A stretch of DNA of 15,395 nucleotides from an uncultured Caulobacteraceae bacterium (GTDB lineage Bacteria; Pseudomonadota; Alphaproteobacteria; Caulobacterales; TH1-2), in NCBI GenBank assembly GCA_937967425.1, contig CALBST010000028.1, positions 1 through 15,395 on the forward strand. Direction: 5' to 3'. Below, in pieces: positions 1 to 7,838 of this stretch. Within the stretch, counting starts at the first letter, position 1. The number at the start of each line of letters is the position of its first letter. Position numbers and translations under genes: made by a program. Under the pieces are notes generated by a model that ran no database searches, was not told the origin of the DNA, and saw only the letters and a program-made list of their open reading frames with translations.

Positions 1-1
1 C

Positions 2-58
2 TTCAATCCCGAGTTCCTGCGCGCGCAAAACCTGCCGACGCCGCCGTGGATGGCGTAG
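2..58 (+). CDS. 3' end of an unidentified upstream gene (partial)
   Basis: The window opens inside a reading frame whose last 18 residues read FNPEFLRAQNLPTPPWMA and which ends in TAG at 56-58. Nearly every codon in this frame ends in G or C, as in the confirmed genes of the window, which supports real coding sequence. The tail is too short to assign to a family. It points in the same direction as the TBDR operon that follows 267 bp later, so it may belong to the same pathway, but the gap makes an independent promoter for the TBDR likely. Confidence 0.5.
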   Translation, partial: FNPEFLRAQNLPTPPWMA

Positions 59-325
59 CGGTTCACTCGGCGGCGGGCTGAGAGGCGATTCCAAATTTGC
101 CGAGCGGGGCCGGGGTGGCCCAAGACTGACAATCGTCCTTGGCGTCGGCCCCCTGATGCGCTCGCCCGTGCCTAAGCGCTCGAGCTTTTCGCAGGGCGGA
201 GCATCGCCGAATGCACAAGATATTCACGCACGTGAGAGTGAGTATTGACAATTGCCTGTTTTGCGTCCCTCATCCTGGCTTGGAAGCGCCGGCCATAAGA
301 CCAGCGCCCAGGGGAGGAATACGGG
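59..325. other. Non-coding leader region upstream of the first TBDR gene
   Basis: This 267-bp stretch holds no convincing gene; small ORFs on both strands overlap each other and lack ribosome binding sites. It should contain the promoter of the plus-strand module. Visible elements are a perfect -35-like TTGACA at 245-250 without a good -10 at normal spacing, a dyad-rich segment at 220-245, and a strong Shine-Dalgarno sequence (GGAGG at 312-316) for the TBDR start at 326. A small imperfect hairpin (CTCGGC/GCTGAG, about 68-84) follows the upstream gene but has no T-tract. Confidence 0.6.
220..245. promoter_or_regulatory. Candidate operator: nested inverted repeats upstream of the first TBDR
   Basis: Two overlapping dyads are visible. 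TCACG-CA-CGTGA (224-235) is a perfect inverted repeat with 5-bp arms. ATATTCAC (220-227) and GTGAGTAT (238-245) form an 8-bp pair with one mismatch across a 10-bp spacer. The segment abuts the TTGACA hexamer at 245-250. A dyad of this size is typical of TetR-family operators, and the module ends in a TetR gene, so it is a reasonable candidate site. The link to that TetR is inference only. Confidence 0.35.
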
Positions 326-2464
326 ATGAGAGCGATGCTCTTCGCGTCGGCGTGCGCCGTCGCACAAATGGCGCTTGCCTTGCCGGTCCAGGCGCAAACC
401 GCTGACCAGACCACGAGTGAAACCGAGGCGGACATCGTTGTCACCGCCGAACGGCGCTCGGAGAGTTTGCAGCGCACCCCGATCGCCGCCACCGTGATGA
501 CGGGTGATGATCTCGCCAATGCCGGCGTCACCACCGTCGATCAGCTCCAGTTCGTGTCGCCCGGCGCCACAGTCAACAATTTCGGCCAAGGTATCGACTT
601 CAACATCCGCGGCATCGGCAAAGCCGAGCACAATACCCAAACGACGACAGGCGTGATCACCTATCGCGACGGTGTCGCGACCTTCCCGGGCTATCTCCAG
701 GGCGAGCCTTATTACGACATCGCGCGCGTTGAGATTCTGCGCGGCCCGCAAGGCACCTTCGTCGGTCAGAACGCGACGGGCGGCGCGGTGTTCGTCACTT
801 CGCGCAACCCAGAAATTGGCGGCGGCTATCATGGCTACATCATGGGATCGGCCGGCAATTACGATTATTTCGGCCTCCAGGGCGCAGTGAACTTGCCAAT
901 CAGCGACACGCTCGCGGCGCGCGTCGCCTTCAATACCGATCACCGCGACAGCTTCTATGACATCACCGGTCCCTATACGGGCGACGACGGCGTGCATACT
1001 TTCAGCGGCCGCTTCAGCTTGCTGTGGGAGCCGTCGTCAAATCTGTCCGTGCTCTGGAAGACCGATCTCAACTATCTCGACATGAGCGGCTACAATGCCG
1101 ATCCGGTGCTTGCGCCAAACGACGAGTTTGAGATCACCGCGAACGCGGACATTGCGGCGCTCGATCGCTTTGCGCGCACAATATTGCAGGTGGACTACGA
1201 GTTCGCAGGCGGCACGACTTTGCGCTCAGTTACAGGCTACCAAGAGGGCAGCACCCTCTATCGTGCTGACCTCGATGGCACGAGCGCCGGGAACAACACT
1301 TTTCGCGACTATGTGGAAGAGACGATCTTCAGCCAGGAATTCAACCTAATCTCGCCGGACACTGGGCCGCTGTCTTGGATCCTCGGTCTCTATTATCAGA
1401 TGGATGAGTACGAATTCCCACCGGGTGAGTTTGTCATCGGCGTCCCGCCGGGAAGCGTATTCACTGAGTACGTGCTGCAGGGCACGAACCCGAAGAACAC
1501 CTACGCGATATTCGGTCAGGTTGCCTATGATCTGACTGATCGGCTCGAACTTGAAGTCGGCGCGCGCTACGCGCACAGCACCACGGAAAACAACATCACC
1601 GTCAGCCAGTACGGCACGCCGATCGCGCAACATCAAAACGCCGAGTGGTCAAACCTCTCCGGAAAAGTGTCGCTCAACTGGACGATCGACGATCACAACT
1701 TCCTCTACGGCTTTGTCGCCACCGGCTTCCGCCCGGGCGGCTTGAACGTGCCCGTGGGCTTTGGCGTGCCTGACCCGTTCGACGAGGAGAACGTGACGAG
1801 CTACGAGCTGGGCTGGAAATCTGGCTGGCTCGACGGACAGCTGCGCACGCAGCTCAGCGCCTACTACAATGAGTACGAGAACTTCCAGGTGATCATCGGC
1901 TATCCCGATTTCCCTGTGTTCGGCTTCCAGCTCAATCTGCCCGAGGCGAGCACGATTTATGGCGTCGAGGCGCAGGCCGAAGCCGTGTTTGGCGATTTCT
2001 CACTCGATGCCGGCCTAGGGATCATGCACAGCGAGATTGGCCGCTTCTACGCAACCGACCCGCGCGCCATCAGCCTAACGCCCTGCGATCCGAATACCGG
2101 GCCCGCCAGCCTTTCGTGCATCAACCTCGAGGGCAACGAGCAGACTTATGCGCCGGAGCTGACGTTCAACCTCGGCCTCCAATATGTGTTCTCGCTGCCG
2201 GGCGGCGATACGCTGACGCCGCGTCTCAATTACGGGCATGTGTCCGAACAATGGGCGACGCTCTTTCAGAACGAGGCGCGGGGCGATCGCGTCGAAGAGC
2301 GTAACATCATCAATGCCCAACTTGCTTGGACGCATGGTGACTTCGTCACCACGCTTTGGGCCACCAACGCCACCGATCAGCACTACATGGGGGCGCTGAA
2401 CTCGGGGCTTCGGTTTGCCGGTCCGCCGCGCCAATATGGCATTCGCGTCTATCGCGCATTCTAG
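326..2464 (+). CDS. TonB-dependent outer-membrane receptor (first copy)
   Basis: A 712-residue outer-membrane active transporter that takes up a ligand across the outer membrane using TonB/ExbBD energy. A signal peptide is visible (hydrophobic residues 4-19, probable cleavage after A23 in PVQA/QT). A TonB-box-like DIVVT follows at 36-40. The plug domain spans about 48-165 and contains the conserved stretch VEILRGPQG at 135-143. The rest is a beta-barrel rich in aromatic-alternating strands, and the protein ends in phenylalanine, the usual C-terminal signal for outer-membrane assembly. The start is supported by GGAGG 9 nt upstream. Length and motifs fit the iron-complex-outermembrane-receptor-like class that is expanded in sphingomonads and relatives, many of which import non-iron organic molecules. 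The next gene, an MFS carrier, starts 73 bp downstream after a hairpin. The ligand cannot be inferred from sequence; the neighbours suggest an organic ester rather than a siderophore. Confidence 0.93.
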   Translation: MRAMLFASACAVAQMALALPVQAQTADQTTSETEADIVVTAERRSESLQRTPIAATVMTGDDLANAGVTTVDQLQFVSPGATVNNFGQGIDFNIRGIGKAEHNTQTTTGVITYRDGVATFPGYLQGEPYYDIARVEILRGPQGTFVGQNATGGAVFVTSRNPEIGGGYHGYIMGSAGNYDYFGLQGAVNLPISDTLAARVAFNTDHRDSFYDITGPYTGDDGVHTFSGRFSLLWEPSSNLSVLWKTDLNYLDMSGYNADPVLAPNDEFEITANADIAALDRFARTILQVDYEFAGGTTLRSVTGYQEGSTLYRADLDGTSAGNNTFRDYVEETIFSQEFNLISPDTGPLSWILGLYYQMDEYEFPPGEFVIGVPPGSVFTEYVLQGTNPKNTYAIFGQVAYDLTDRLELEVGARYAHSTTENNITVSQYGTPIAQHQNAEWSNLSGKVSLNWTIDDHNFLYGFVATGFRPGGLNVPVGFGVPDPFDEENVTSYELGWKSGWLDGQLRTQLSAYYNEYENFQVIIGYPDFPVFGFQLNLPEASTIYGVEAQAEAVFGDFSLDAGLGIMHSEIGRFYATDPRAISLTPCDPNTGPASLSCINLEGNEQTYAPELTFNLGLQYVFSLPGGDTLTPRLNYGHVSEQWATLFQNEARGDRVEERNIINAQLAWTHGDFVTTLWATNATDQHYMGALNSGLRFAGPPRQYGIRVYRAF

Positions 2465-2470
2465 TCGCAC

Positions 2471-2510
2471 ACGCTGGCCGTCATCGGGTGTAGATGATGG
2501 CCGGCGTTTT
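2471..2510 (+). terminator. Hairpin plus T-tract between TBDR and MFS genes (terminator or attenuator)
   Basis: Seven bases after the TBDR stop, CGCTGGCCGTCATC (2472-2485) pairs with GATGATGGCCGGCG (2493-2506) around the 7-nt loop GGGTGTA. All 14 positions pair, two of them as G-U wobbles, and the run TTTT (2507-2510) follows directly. This is the shape of a Rho-independent terminator with a short T-tract. Because the next gene lies in the same direction 28 bp on, partial read-through that gives more receptor mRNA than carrier/enzyme mRNA is a plausible role. Confidence 0.7.
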
Positions 2511-2537
2511 GCCTGCACTTGACCAAGAGCAACAATA

Positions 2538-3860
2538 ATGGCGACGGGAACTTCATCAGTTGCGGGCGTTGGCGCCGGCACAGCGCGCGCCCAACCCGGC
2601 GCTTGGTTTGTGCTGACGATCCTGTGTTTCGTCTACGTGCTCAATTTCCTGGACCGGCAGCTCTTGTCGATCCTGGCGAAACCGATTCAAGACGAACTTG
2701 GCGTCAGCGATGGCCAGCTCGGGCTTATCGGCGGGCTCTATTTTGCCGCCTTCTACTGCATCCTCGCCATCCCGGTGGGGTGGCTTGCCGATCGCACCAA
2801 TCGCGTGCGCGTGCTGGCCTTCGCGTGCGGACTTTGGAGCGCCGCGACCGCCGCTTGCGGCTTTGCGCAAAACTATCCGCAGCTGGCTGTGGCGCGTATG
2901 GCGGTTGGCGTTGGTGAGGCGGGCGGGGTGCCGCCGTCTTACGCGATCATCTCGGACTATTTTCCGCCGGGCCGGCGTGGCACCGCGCTCAGTCTGTTCA
3001 ACCTAGGTCCTCCGATCGGCCAAGCGCTGGGCATCGCCTTCGGCGCCTCCGTTGCGGCCGCCTATTCATGGCGCTCAGCGTTTGTCGCGATCGGTATCGT
3101 CGGCGTCGTCACGGCTGTGATCGTCTGGATGTTCGTGCGCGAGCCTAAGCGCGGCGGCCTGGACGTTGCGCCGCAAACGGATGCGGCGGAGGCGAAGCCA
3201 GAAAGTGCGAAATTCTGGCCAACTGTCCGCATGTTCTTTTCCAACCCGGTCTTGTTGCGGGTTTCGATCGCGTGCGCGGCCACGCAGTTTGTGACTTACG
3301 GTATCTTGAACTTCACCACGCTCTTCTTGATGCGCGAGAAGGGCATGTCGCTTGAGGAGGTGGCGCTCTATTACGCGTTGCTGATCGGCATCTTTATCAG
3401 CCTCGGCATGTACGTGTCGGGCCGTCTCATCGATGCCTTTACCAAGCGTTCTAAGATCGCCTACGCCTGGATCCCTGCGATCGGGCTTATCCTCGCGGCG
3501 CCTCTCTTTGTTGGGTTCGTCTGGGCGCCGACCTGGCCGCTGGCCCTGGCGTTTCTGGCGCTGCCGACGGGGCTCAATTATTTCTACCTCTCGCCTTCGA
3601 TTACTTTGGTTCAACAAGAAGTGCGGCCCGACCAACGCGTGCTATGCGGCGCGCTGCTGTTGCTCGTAATGAACTTGGTTGGGTTGGGTTTCGGACCGAC
3701 CTTCGTCGGTTTCGTCAGCGACTATTTCAGGCCAACGCATCCGGACAATTCGCTGCAATTGGCATTTTATTGCCTCGCGCCATTTTACGGGGTGGCGGTG
3801 CTGTTGTTCATGTGGCTCGCAGGCGCGCTGAAGCGCGAGCAAACAGGAGACCGCGCGTGA
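2538..3860 (+). CDS. MFS transporter, spinster-like
   Basis: A 440-residue major facilitator superfamily carrier, expected to have 12 transmembrane helices and to sit in the inner membrane. After a short polar N-terminus, TM1 starts near residue 22 and leads into NFLDRQLL, a sequence typical of spinster-like MFS members. The loop 2-3 signature GWLADRTNRVRV lies at 81-92. A hydrophilic central loop (about 199-230, with REPKR and an acidic/Ala stretch) separates the two six-helix halves. The start ATG has only a weak AAGAG upstream. The 3' end overlaps the next gene by 4 bp (GTGA), indicating translational coupling to the esterase. By context it probably moves the TBDR ligand or its hydrolysis product from periplasm to cytoplasm; direction and substrate are inferred, not seen. 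Confidence 0.9.
   Translation: MATGTSSVAGVGAGTARAQPGAWFVLTILCFVYVLNFLDRQLLSILAKPIQDELGVSDGQLGLIGGLYFAAFYCILAIPVGWLADRTNRVRVLAFACGLWSAATAACGFAQNYPQLAVARMAVGVGEAGGVPPSYAIISDYFPPGRRGTALSLFNLGPPIGQALGIAFGASVAAAYSWRSAFVAIGIVGVVTAVIVWMFVREPKRGGLDVAPQTDAAEAKPESAKFWPTVRMFFSNPVLLRVSIACAATQFVTYGILNFTTLFLMREKGMSLEEVALYYALLIGIFISLGMYVSGRLIDAFTKRSKIAYAWIPAIGLILAAPLFVGFVWAPTWPLALAFLALPTGLNYFYLSPSITLVQQEVRPDQRVLCGALLLLVMNLVGLGFGPTFVGFVSDYFRPTHPDNSLQLAFYCLAPFYGVAVLLFMWLAGALKREQTGDRA
3845..3849 (+). promoter_or_regulatory. Ribosome binding site that fixes the GTG start of the carboxylesterase
   Basis: AGGAG lies 7 nt upstream of GTG 3857-3859. It places the start immediately before a classical signal peptide, and shows that the in-frame extension back to 3644, which runs inside the MFS gene, is not used. 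Confidence 0.75.
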
Positions 3861-5494
3861 AGCGACTTTTTCATCTCGTTACTGTGGTGTTGGCGCTCTT
3901 CGCGGGCGCATCAGCGTTCGCGCAGGAAGCCCCTGTCGTGAATGCGCCGGCCGGCAGTGTGCGTGGCGAATCTCTGGGCGATACGCGGGTGTTCCGCGGC
4001 ATTCCTTACGCGCGCCCACCCGTTGGGCAATTGCGTTGGCGCGCGCCGCTGCCATTGCCGCGGTGGCGCGGCGTGCGGGAAGCCACCCAGTTCGGCGCCG
4101 CTTGCATGCAACCGCCGTCCCGAGAGGGCAGCATTTACTACAACACCCACGCAGCGATGAGCGAGGACTGTCTCTTCCTCAATATCTGGACGCCAGCGAA
4201 TGCGCACAATGCGCCGGTCCTTGTCTGGATTCACGGCGGCTCGCTCGTAGGCGGGGCGGGCAGTGAGGGGATGTATGACGGCGCGCGTCTTGCCGCCGAG
4301 GGCGTCATCGTTGTCACCATCAATTATCGTCTCGGCGCATTGGGCTATCTGGCGCATCCGCAATTGAGCGCAGAATCGCGGCGCAACATTTCGGGCAATT
4401 ATGGGCTGCTGGATCAAGTGCAGGCGCTGCGCTGGGTCGAGCGGAATATCTCAGCCTTCGGTGGTAATCCGCAAAACGTGACGATTGCCGGCGAGTCAGC
4501 TGGCGCGTTGAGCGTCATGTATCTCATGGCGACGCCCGAGGCGCGCGGACTGTTTGATCGCGCTATCGCCCAAAGCGCCTACATGATCACCGCGCCGGAG
4601 CTGCGCAATTCTTCCTTTCAGGATTTCCCAGCTGCCGAAGCGATCGGCTACTGGCTGGGCACACAACTAGGCGCAGGCGATCTGGCGGGCTTGCGCTCGA
4701 TGAGCGCCGAAGCGATCGTCACTGGTTCAGCCGCGAGCGGCTACTTTCCGTTCGTGACCATCGACGGCCGGATCCTGCCGCGCCAACTCGTCGATGTGTT
4801 CGATCGCGGCGATCAAGCGCCGGTGCCGATCCTTGCAGGCTTCAACGAAGGCGAGATTCGCTCAATGCGCTTTCTCTTGCCGCCAGCCCCGGCGGACGCC
4901 GGCGCATACACGAACGAAATCCGGGCGCGCTATGGCGATTTGGCGGATGCGTTCTTGGCGCGTTACCCGGAGAGCAACATAGACGAGAGCATGCTCGCGA
5001 CCACGCGTGATGCAATGTATGGCTGGACCGCCGAACGCCTGGTGGCAAAGCAGACAGCTTTGGGCGTGCCGTCATTCCTTTATTACTTTGATCACGGCTA
5101 TCCAGCGGCCGACGATCGGGGCCTGCATGCATTCCATGCAGCAGAGATACCTTATGCGTTTGGGACTATGGCGCGGACGCCGCCGCGCTGGCCTGGGATC
5201 CCGCAGACGGCAGAGGAACGCGCGTTCTCGGACGCGATGGTGAGTTATTGGGCGTCGTTTGCACGTGACGGCGTTCCTAGCGCGCCCAATCACCCAGCCT
5301 GGCCAGCCTATGACGCTGAGCGTGCTTATATGGCGTTCGAGGCGGGTCCGATTGCACGAGCGGCGCCGCCGAATGCTTACGAACTGCATGAGGCAGTTGT
5401 CTGCCGCAGACGCGCGCAAGGCACGATCGCGTGGAATTGGAACGTTGGCGTCATCTCGCCGCCGCTTCCACCTGAGGCGCAACAGTGCCGATAA
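3857..5494 (+). CDS. Secreted type-B carboxylesterase
   Basis: A 545-residue serine esterase of the COesterase (type-B carboxylesterase) alpha/beta-hydrolase family, which hydrolyses carboxylic esters. The N-terminus is a signal peptide (VKRLFH, then a hydrophobic core, cleavage near AFA/QE), so the enzyme should act in the periplasm or outside the cell. Family landmarks are present: oxyanion-hole HGGS at 126-129, EDCLFLN at 103-109, nucleophile elbow GESAG with Ser214, acid Glu333 in GFNEGE, and His427 in FHAAEIPYAFG. The triad is complete and the length normal. The start is a GTG overlapping the upstream MFS stop (GTGA). The TBDR plus MFS plus secreted type-B esterase combination resembles known ester-detoxifying clusters such as that of the fumonisin esterase FumD, but no aminotransferase is visible here and the substrate is unknown. 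Some family members are amidases or act on lactones. Confidence 0.92.
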   Translation: MKRLFHLVTVVLALFAGASAFAQEAPVVNAPAGSVRGESLGDTRVFRGIPYARPPVGQLRWRAPLPLPRWRGVREATQFGAACMQPPSREGSIYYNTHAAMSEDCLFLNIWTPANAHNAPVLVWIHGGSLVGGAGSEGMYDGARLAAEGVIVVTINYRLGALGYLAHPQLSAESRRNISGNYGLLDQVQALRWVERNISAFGGNPQNVTIAGESAGALSVMYLMATPEARGLFDRAIAQSAYMITAPELRNSSFQDFPAAEAIGYWLGTQLGAGDLAGLRSMSAEAIVTGSAASGYFPFVTIDGRILPRQLVDVFDRGDQAPVPILAGFNEGEIRSMRFLLPPAPADAGAYTNEIRARYGDLADAFLARYPESNIDESMLATTRDAMYGWTAERLVAKQTALGVPSFLYYFDHGYPAADDRGLHAFHAAEIPYAFGTMARTPPRWPGIPQTAEERAFSDAMVSYWASFARDGVPSAPNHPAWPAYDAERAYMAFEAGPIARAAPPNAYELHEAVVCRRRAQGTIAWNWNVGVISPPLPPEAQQCR

Positions 5495-7053
5495 TTCACG
5501 GAGATATGCAGTCCTATCCGCTGACGCTCGACAGATTTTTGGCGCACGCGGCGAAGTGGCGCCCGAATGTTGAAGTCGTCACGGCGCACGCGGGAGGGCG
5601 CCGGGACAGGATCGGCTATCGCGCCCTCATGGCGCGCAGCCGGCGCGTCTCGGCGGTGTTGCGCGAACTCGGTGTCAAGCCAGGAGAGCATGTCGCCACG
5701 CTTGCCTGGAATAGCGCCACGCACGTCGAGGCTTGGTACGCGATCATGGGTATGGGCGCGGTCTGCCACACGCTCAATCCGCGTCTCACCAGCGCGCAAC
5801 TGGCGGCAATGGCTACGCTGTCCGGCGCGCGTATCATCATTGCGAGCGCTGATCTTGGCCCCCTCGCGCATCAGATCGCCGAGGCTGCGCCCCCGATTCA
5901 GCGCGTGCTCACAATCGATGGCGCCGCAGGTGATGCCGAGGCGCTGGAACCGTTGATCGAAGCGGCCGACGAGGGCGGGGTCGTGTGGGGCGCGTTCGCG
6001 GAGACGCAAGCGTCGGGACTTTGCTTCACCTCCGGCACAACCGGCGCGCCGAAGGGTGTCACCTATACGCACCGATCGAGCTATCTCCACACTCTGCGTT
6101 TGTTGCAGGCCGACGTGCTGGCGCTAACCGCAAGCGACAGCGTGCTCGCGGTCGTTCCGATGTTTCATGCCAATGCCTGGGGATTGCCGTTCGCTGCGCC
6201 AGCCGCAGGCGCCAAGCTCGTTCTTCCGGGGCGGGCGACGGACGGCGCAAGTCTGGCGAACTTGATCAACGCGGAGAAGGTGACAATCGCCGTTGGCATT
6301 GCGACTGTCTGGCTGGGACTCGTCGAACACCTAGACACACACGGAGGTGAAACGCCGTCCTTAAAGCGGGTGGTCGTCGGCGGCGCACCGCTGCCACCGG
6401 CCTTGATGCAACGCATCGAAGAACGACTCGGCGTTGTTGTTCAAACAAGCTGGGGCATGACCGAGCTTTCGCCGGGGGGAACGTTTGCGCCGCCTCATCT
6501 CCGTGAACGCGATGCTGCTTTGTCGGGCCGACCGGCGATCGGCGTGGATCTTCTGCTCACCGACGCCGAAGGCGTCGCGTTGGCGGAGCAGCGCAACATC
6601 GAGGGGCACTTGCGTGTGCGCGGCGACGCGGTCGTTGCACGCTATTTCGGCGAGACGCAAAGCGCAGCCGATGCGGATGGCTGGTTCGCGACGGGTGATC
6701 TTGCGAAAATCGATGCGGACGGGAATCTGATGATCACCGGACGTGCGAAAGATTTGATCAAGTCCGGCGGTGAGTGGATCAACCCGGTGGAGATCGAGGC
6801 CCTGGTGAGCCGTTTGCCGGAGGTATCCTTAGCGGCAGTGATCGGCCGTTCGCACCCCAAATGGGGTGAGCGGCCCATCCTCCTGGTGCAGACACGCGAG
6901 CAGCCGGTCAGCGACGAAGCCCTGTTGGCGCCGCTGCACAATAACGTGGCGCCTTGGTGGATTCCCGATGCGATCATACGTATTCCAGAGATGCCGCTCG
7001 CACCGACCGGCAAGATAGACAAGATTCGTTTGAGAGCTGAGTATGGCGGCTGA
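5485..7053 (+). CDS. AMP-dependent acyl-CoA synthetase, AlkK-like
   Basis: A 522-residue adenylate-forming ligase that converts a carboxylic acid, ATP and CoA to an acyl-CoA in the cytosol. Motifs run in order: VCHTLNPR at 93-100 and an FHANAWG stretch, both typical of the AlkK/medium-to-long-chain fatty acyl-CoA synthetase branch; P-loop TSGTTGAPKG at 182-191; WGMTE core; TGD at 403-405; hinge GRAKDLIKSGGEWI at 419-432; and catalytic Lys510 in PTGKIDK. The GTG start at 5485 overlaps the esterase by 10 bp and has TGAGG 7 nt upstream. An ATG at 5506 is the alternative, but its GGAG is only 2 nt away. Homologues generally carry a G-x-M-Q-x-x-P-L type N-terminus, which favours the GTG. It probably activates an acid released by one of the esterases. 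Whether that acid is aliphatic or aromatic is not determinable. Confidence 0.92.
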   Translation: MPIIHGDMQSYPLTLDRFLAHAAKWRPNVEVVTAHAGGRRDRIGYRALMARSRRVSAVLRELGVKPGEHVATLAWNSATHVEAWYAIMGMGAVCHTLNPRLTSAQLAAMATLSGARIIIASADLGPLAHQIAEAAPPIQRVLTIDGAAGDAEALEPLIEAADEGGVVWGAFAETQASGLCFTSGTTGAPKGVTYTHRSSYLHTLRLLQADVLALTASDSVLAVVPMFHANAWGLPFAAPAAGAKLVLPGRATDGASLANLINAEKVTIAVGIATVWLGLVEHLDTHGGETPSLKRVVVGGAPLPPALMQRIEERLGVVVQTSWGMTELSPGGTFAPPHLRERDAALSGRPAIGVDLLLTDAEGVALAEQRNIEGHLRVRGDAVVARYFGETQSAADADGWFATGDLAKIDADGNLMITGRAKDLIKSGGEWINPVEIEALVSRLPEVSLAAVIGRSHPKWGERPILLVQTREQPVSDEALLAPLHNNVAPWWIPDAIIRIPEMPLAPTGKIDKIRLRAEYGG

Positions 7054-7804
7054 ATCTGCATCCAAGCCTAAGAGCGCGGCGGCAAAGTCGAAGCCAACGC
7101 CTAAATCGAACGCCAAGGCTCGCGGCGATGAGGCAAAGTCGCGCCGTCGGCCGACCAAGATTCAGCAACGTGCAGATAAGATGGAACAGATCTTGGATGC
7201 GGCGGAGTATCTGTTCTCCAAGCATGGCCTGCATGGGGTGACGCTGAAGGATGTCGCCAAGCGCGTCGATGCCCACCACACGCTGATGAACTACTATTTC
7301 ACCGATAAGACGACGCTCTTTGCCGCTGTTTTCGCGCGGCGCGCGGCCGTGACAAGCGCACTTCGCTTGGCGGCGCTCGATAAGTATGACGCCGAGACTA
7401 AAGGGAAGCCGACCGTTGAGGGCGCGCTGCGCGCGTTCTTGGACACCGACCTCGATCTCTATAGTCGCGGCGGCGAGGGCTGGAAGAACTACGGCGCTCT
7501 AGGCGCGCAGGCGTCGAACACCGCAGAAGGCGCAGCGCTCATGGATCAGCATTTCGATCCTGTCGTGCTGAGGCTGATTGGCTTGCTGAAGAAGGCGATG
7601 CCCGATTGCGCCGAAGAAGACATCTTTTGGGGCTATCACTTCGTCACGGGCGCTCTGATGTTGACGCTCGCCAGAACGGGCCGGATCGATCGGCTGTCCG
7701 GGGGGCTCTGCAAATCGGACGACTACGAAGCAATCAAGAAGCGCATGGCGCAATTCATGGCCGCAGGCTTTCGCGACCTCTGTAAGCGGAGCAAACTCGG
7801 CTAA
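7043..7804 (+). CDS. TetR-family transcriptional regulator with basic N-terminal tail
   Basis: A 253-residue TetR-type repressor candidate. The DNA-binding domain covers about 46-95: helix MEQILDAAEYLFSKHG, then the helix-turn-helix (T67-F86) ending in the family-typical NYYFTDKTTLF. The remainder is an alpha-helical ligand/dimer domain. Residues 5-45 form an unusual low-complexity tail rich in Lys, Ala, Ser, Pro and Arg ahead of the first helix. The ATG overlaps the ligase gene by 11 bp, so the regulator is co-translated with the catabolic genes and may act in feedback on the operon promoter. An acyl-CoA made by the upstream ligase is a reasonable effector by analogy with FadR/PaaR-type TetR proteins, but this is inference. 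It is the last gene of the plus-strand module and converges with the minus-strand MFS gene. Confidence 0.9.
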   Translation: MAAESASKPKSAAAKSKPTPKSNAKARGDEAKSRRRPTKIQQRADKMEQILDAAEYLFSKHGLHGVTLKDVAKRVDAHHTLMNYYFTDKTTLFAAVFARRAAVTSALRLAALDKYDAETKGKPTVEGALRAFLDTDLDLYSRGGEGWKNYGALGAQASNTAEGAALMDQHFDPVVLRLIGLLKKAMPDCAEEDIFWGYHFVTGALMLTLARTGRIDRLSGGLCKSDDYEAIKKRMAQFMAAGFRDLCKRSKLG

Positions 7805-7838
7805 TCGGCGCCACGCACTTTGCTCTCCGACTAAGACG
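7805..7838. other. Convergent junction between the two modules
   Basis: Only 34 bp separate the TetR stop (plus strand) from the MFS stop (minus strand). I see no GC-rich hairpin with a T-tract on either strand, so transcripts from the two sides may overlap at their 3' ends. Confidence 0.5.

Noticed and set aside
211..405. Possible leader peptide or small gene on the plus strand before the first TBDR
   Set aside because: No ribosome binding site, overlaps the TBDR start out of frame by about 80 bases, and shows no codon-position bias distinct from the overlapping gene.
224..997. 257-codon open frame on the minus strand inside the first TBDR gene
   Set aside because: It is antisense to an unmistakable TBDR, has no ribosome binding site and encodes an Arg/Ala/Asp-rich sequence typical of the mirror frame of a GC-rich gene.
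2075..2581. 168-codon minus-strand frame spanning the TBDR-MFS junction
   Set aside because: It crosses the hairpin and both flanking genes in antisense, with no ribosome binding site or motif.
3644..3856. 71-codon N-terminal extension of the carboxylesterase
   Set aside because: It lies inside the MFS gene; the GTG at 3857 has a good ribosome binding site and begins directly with a signal peptide.
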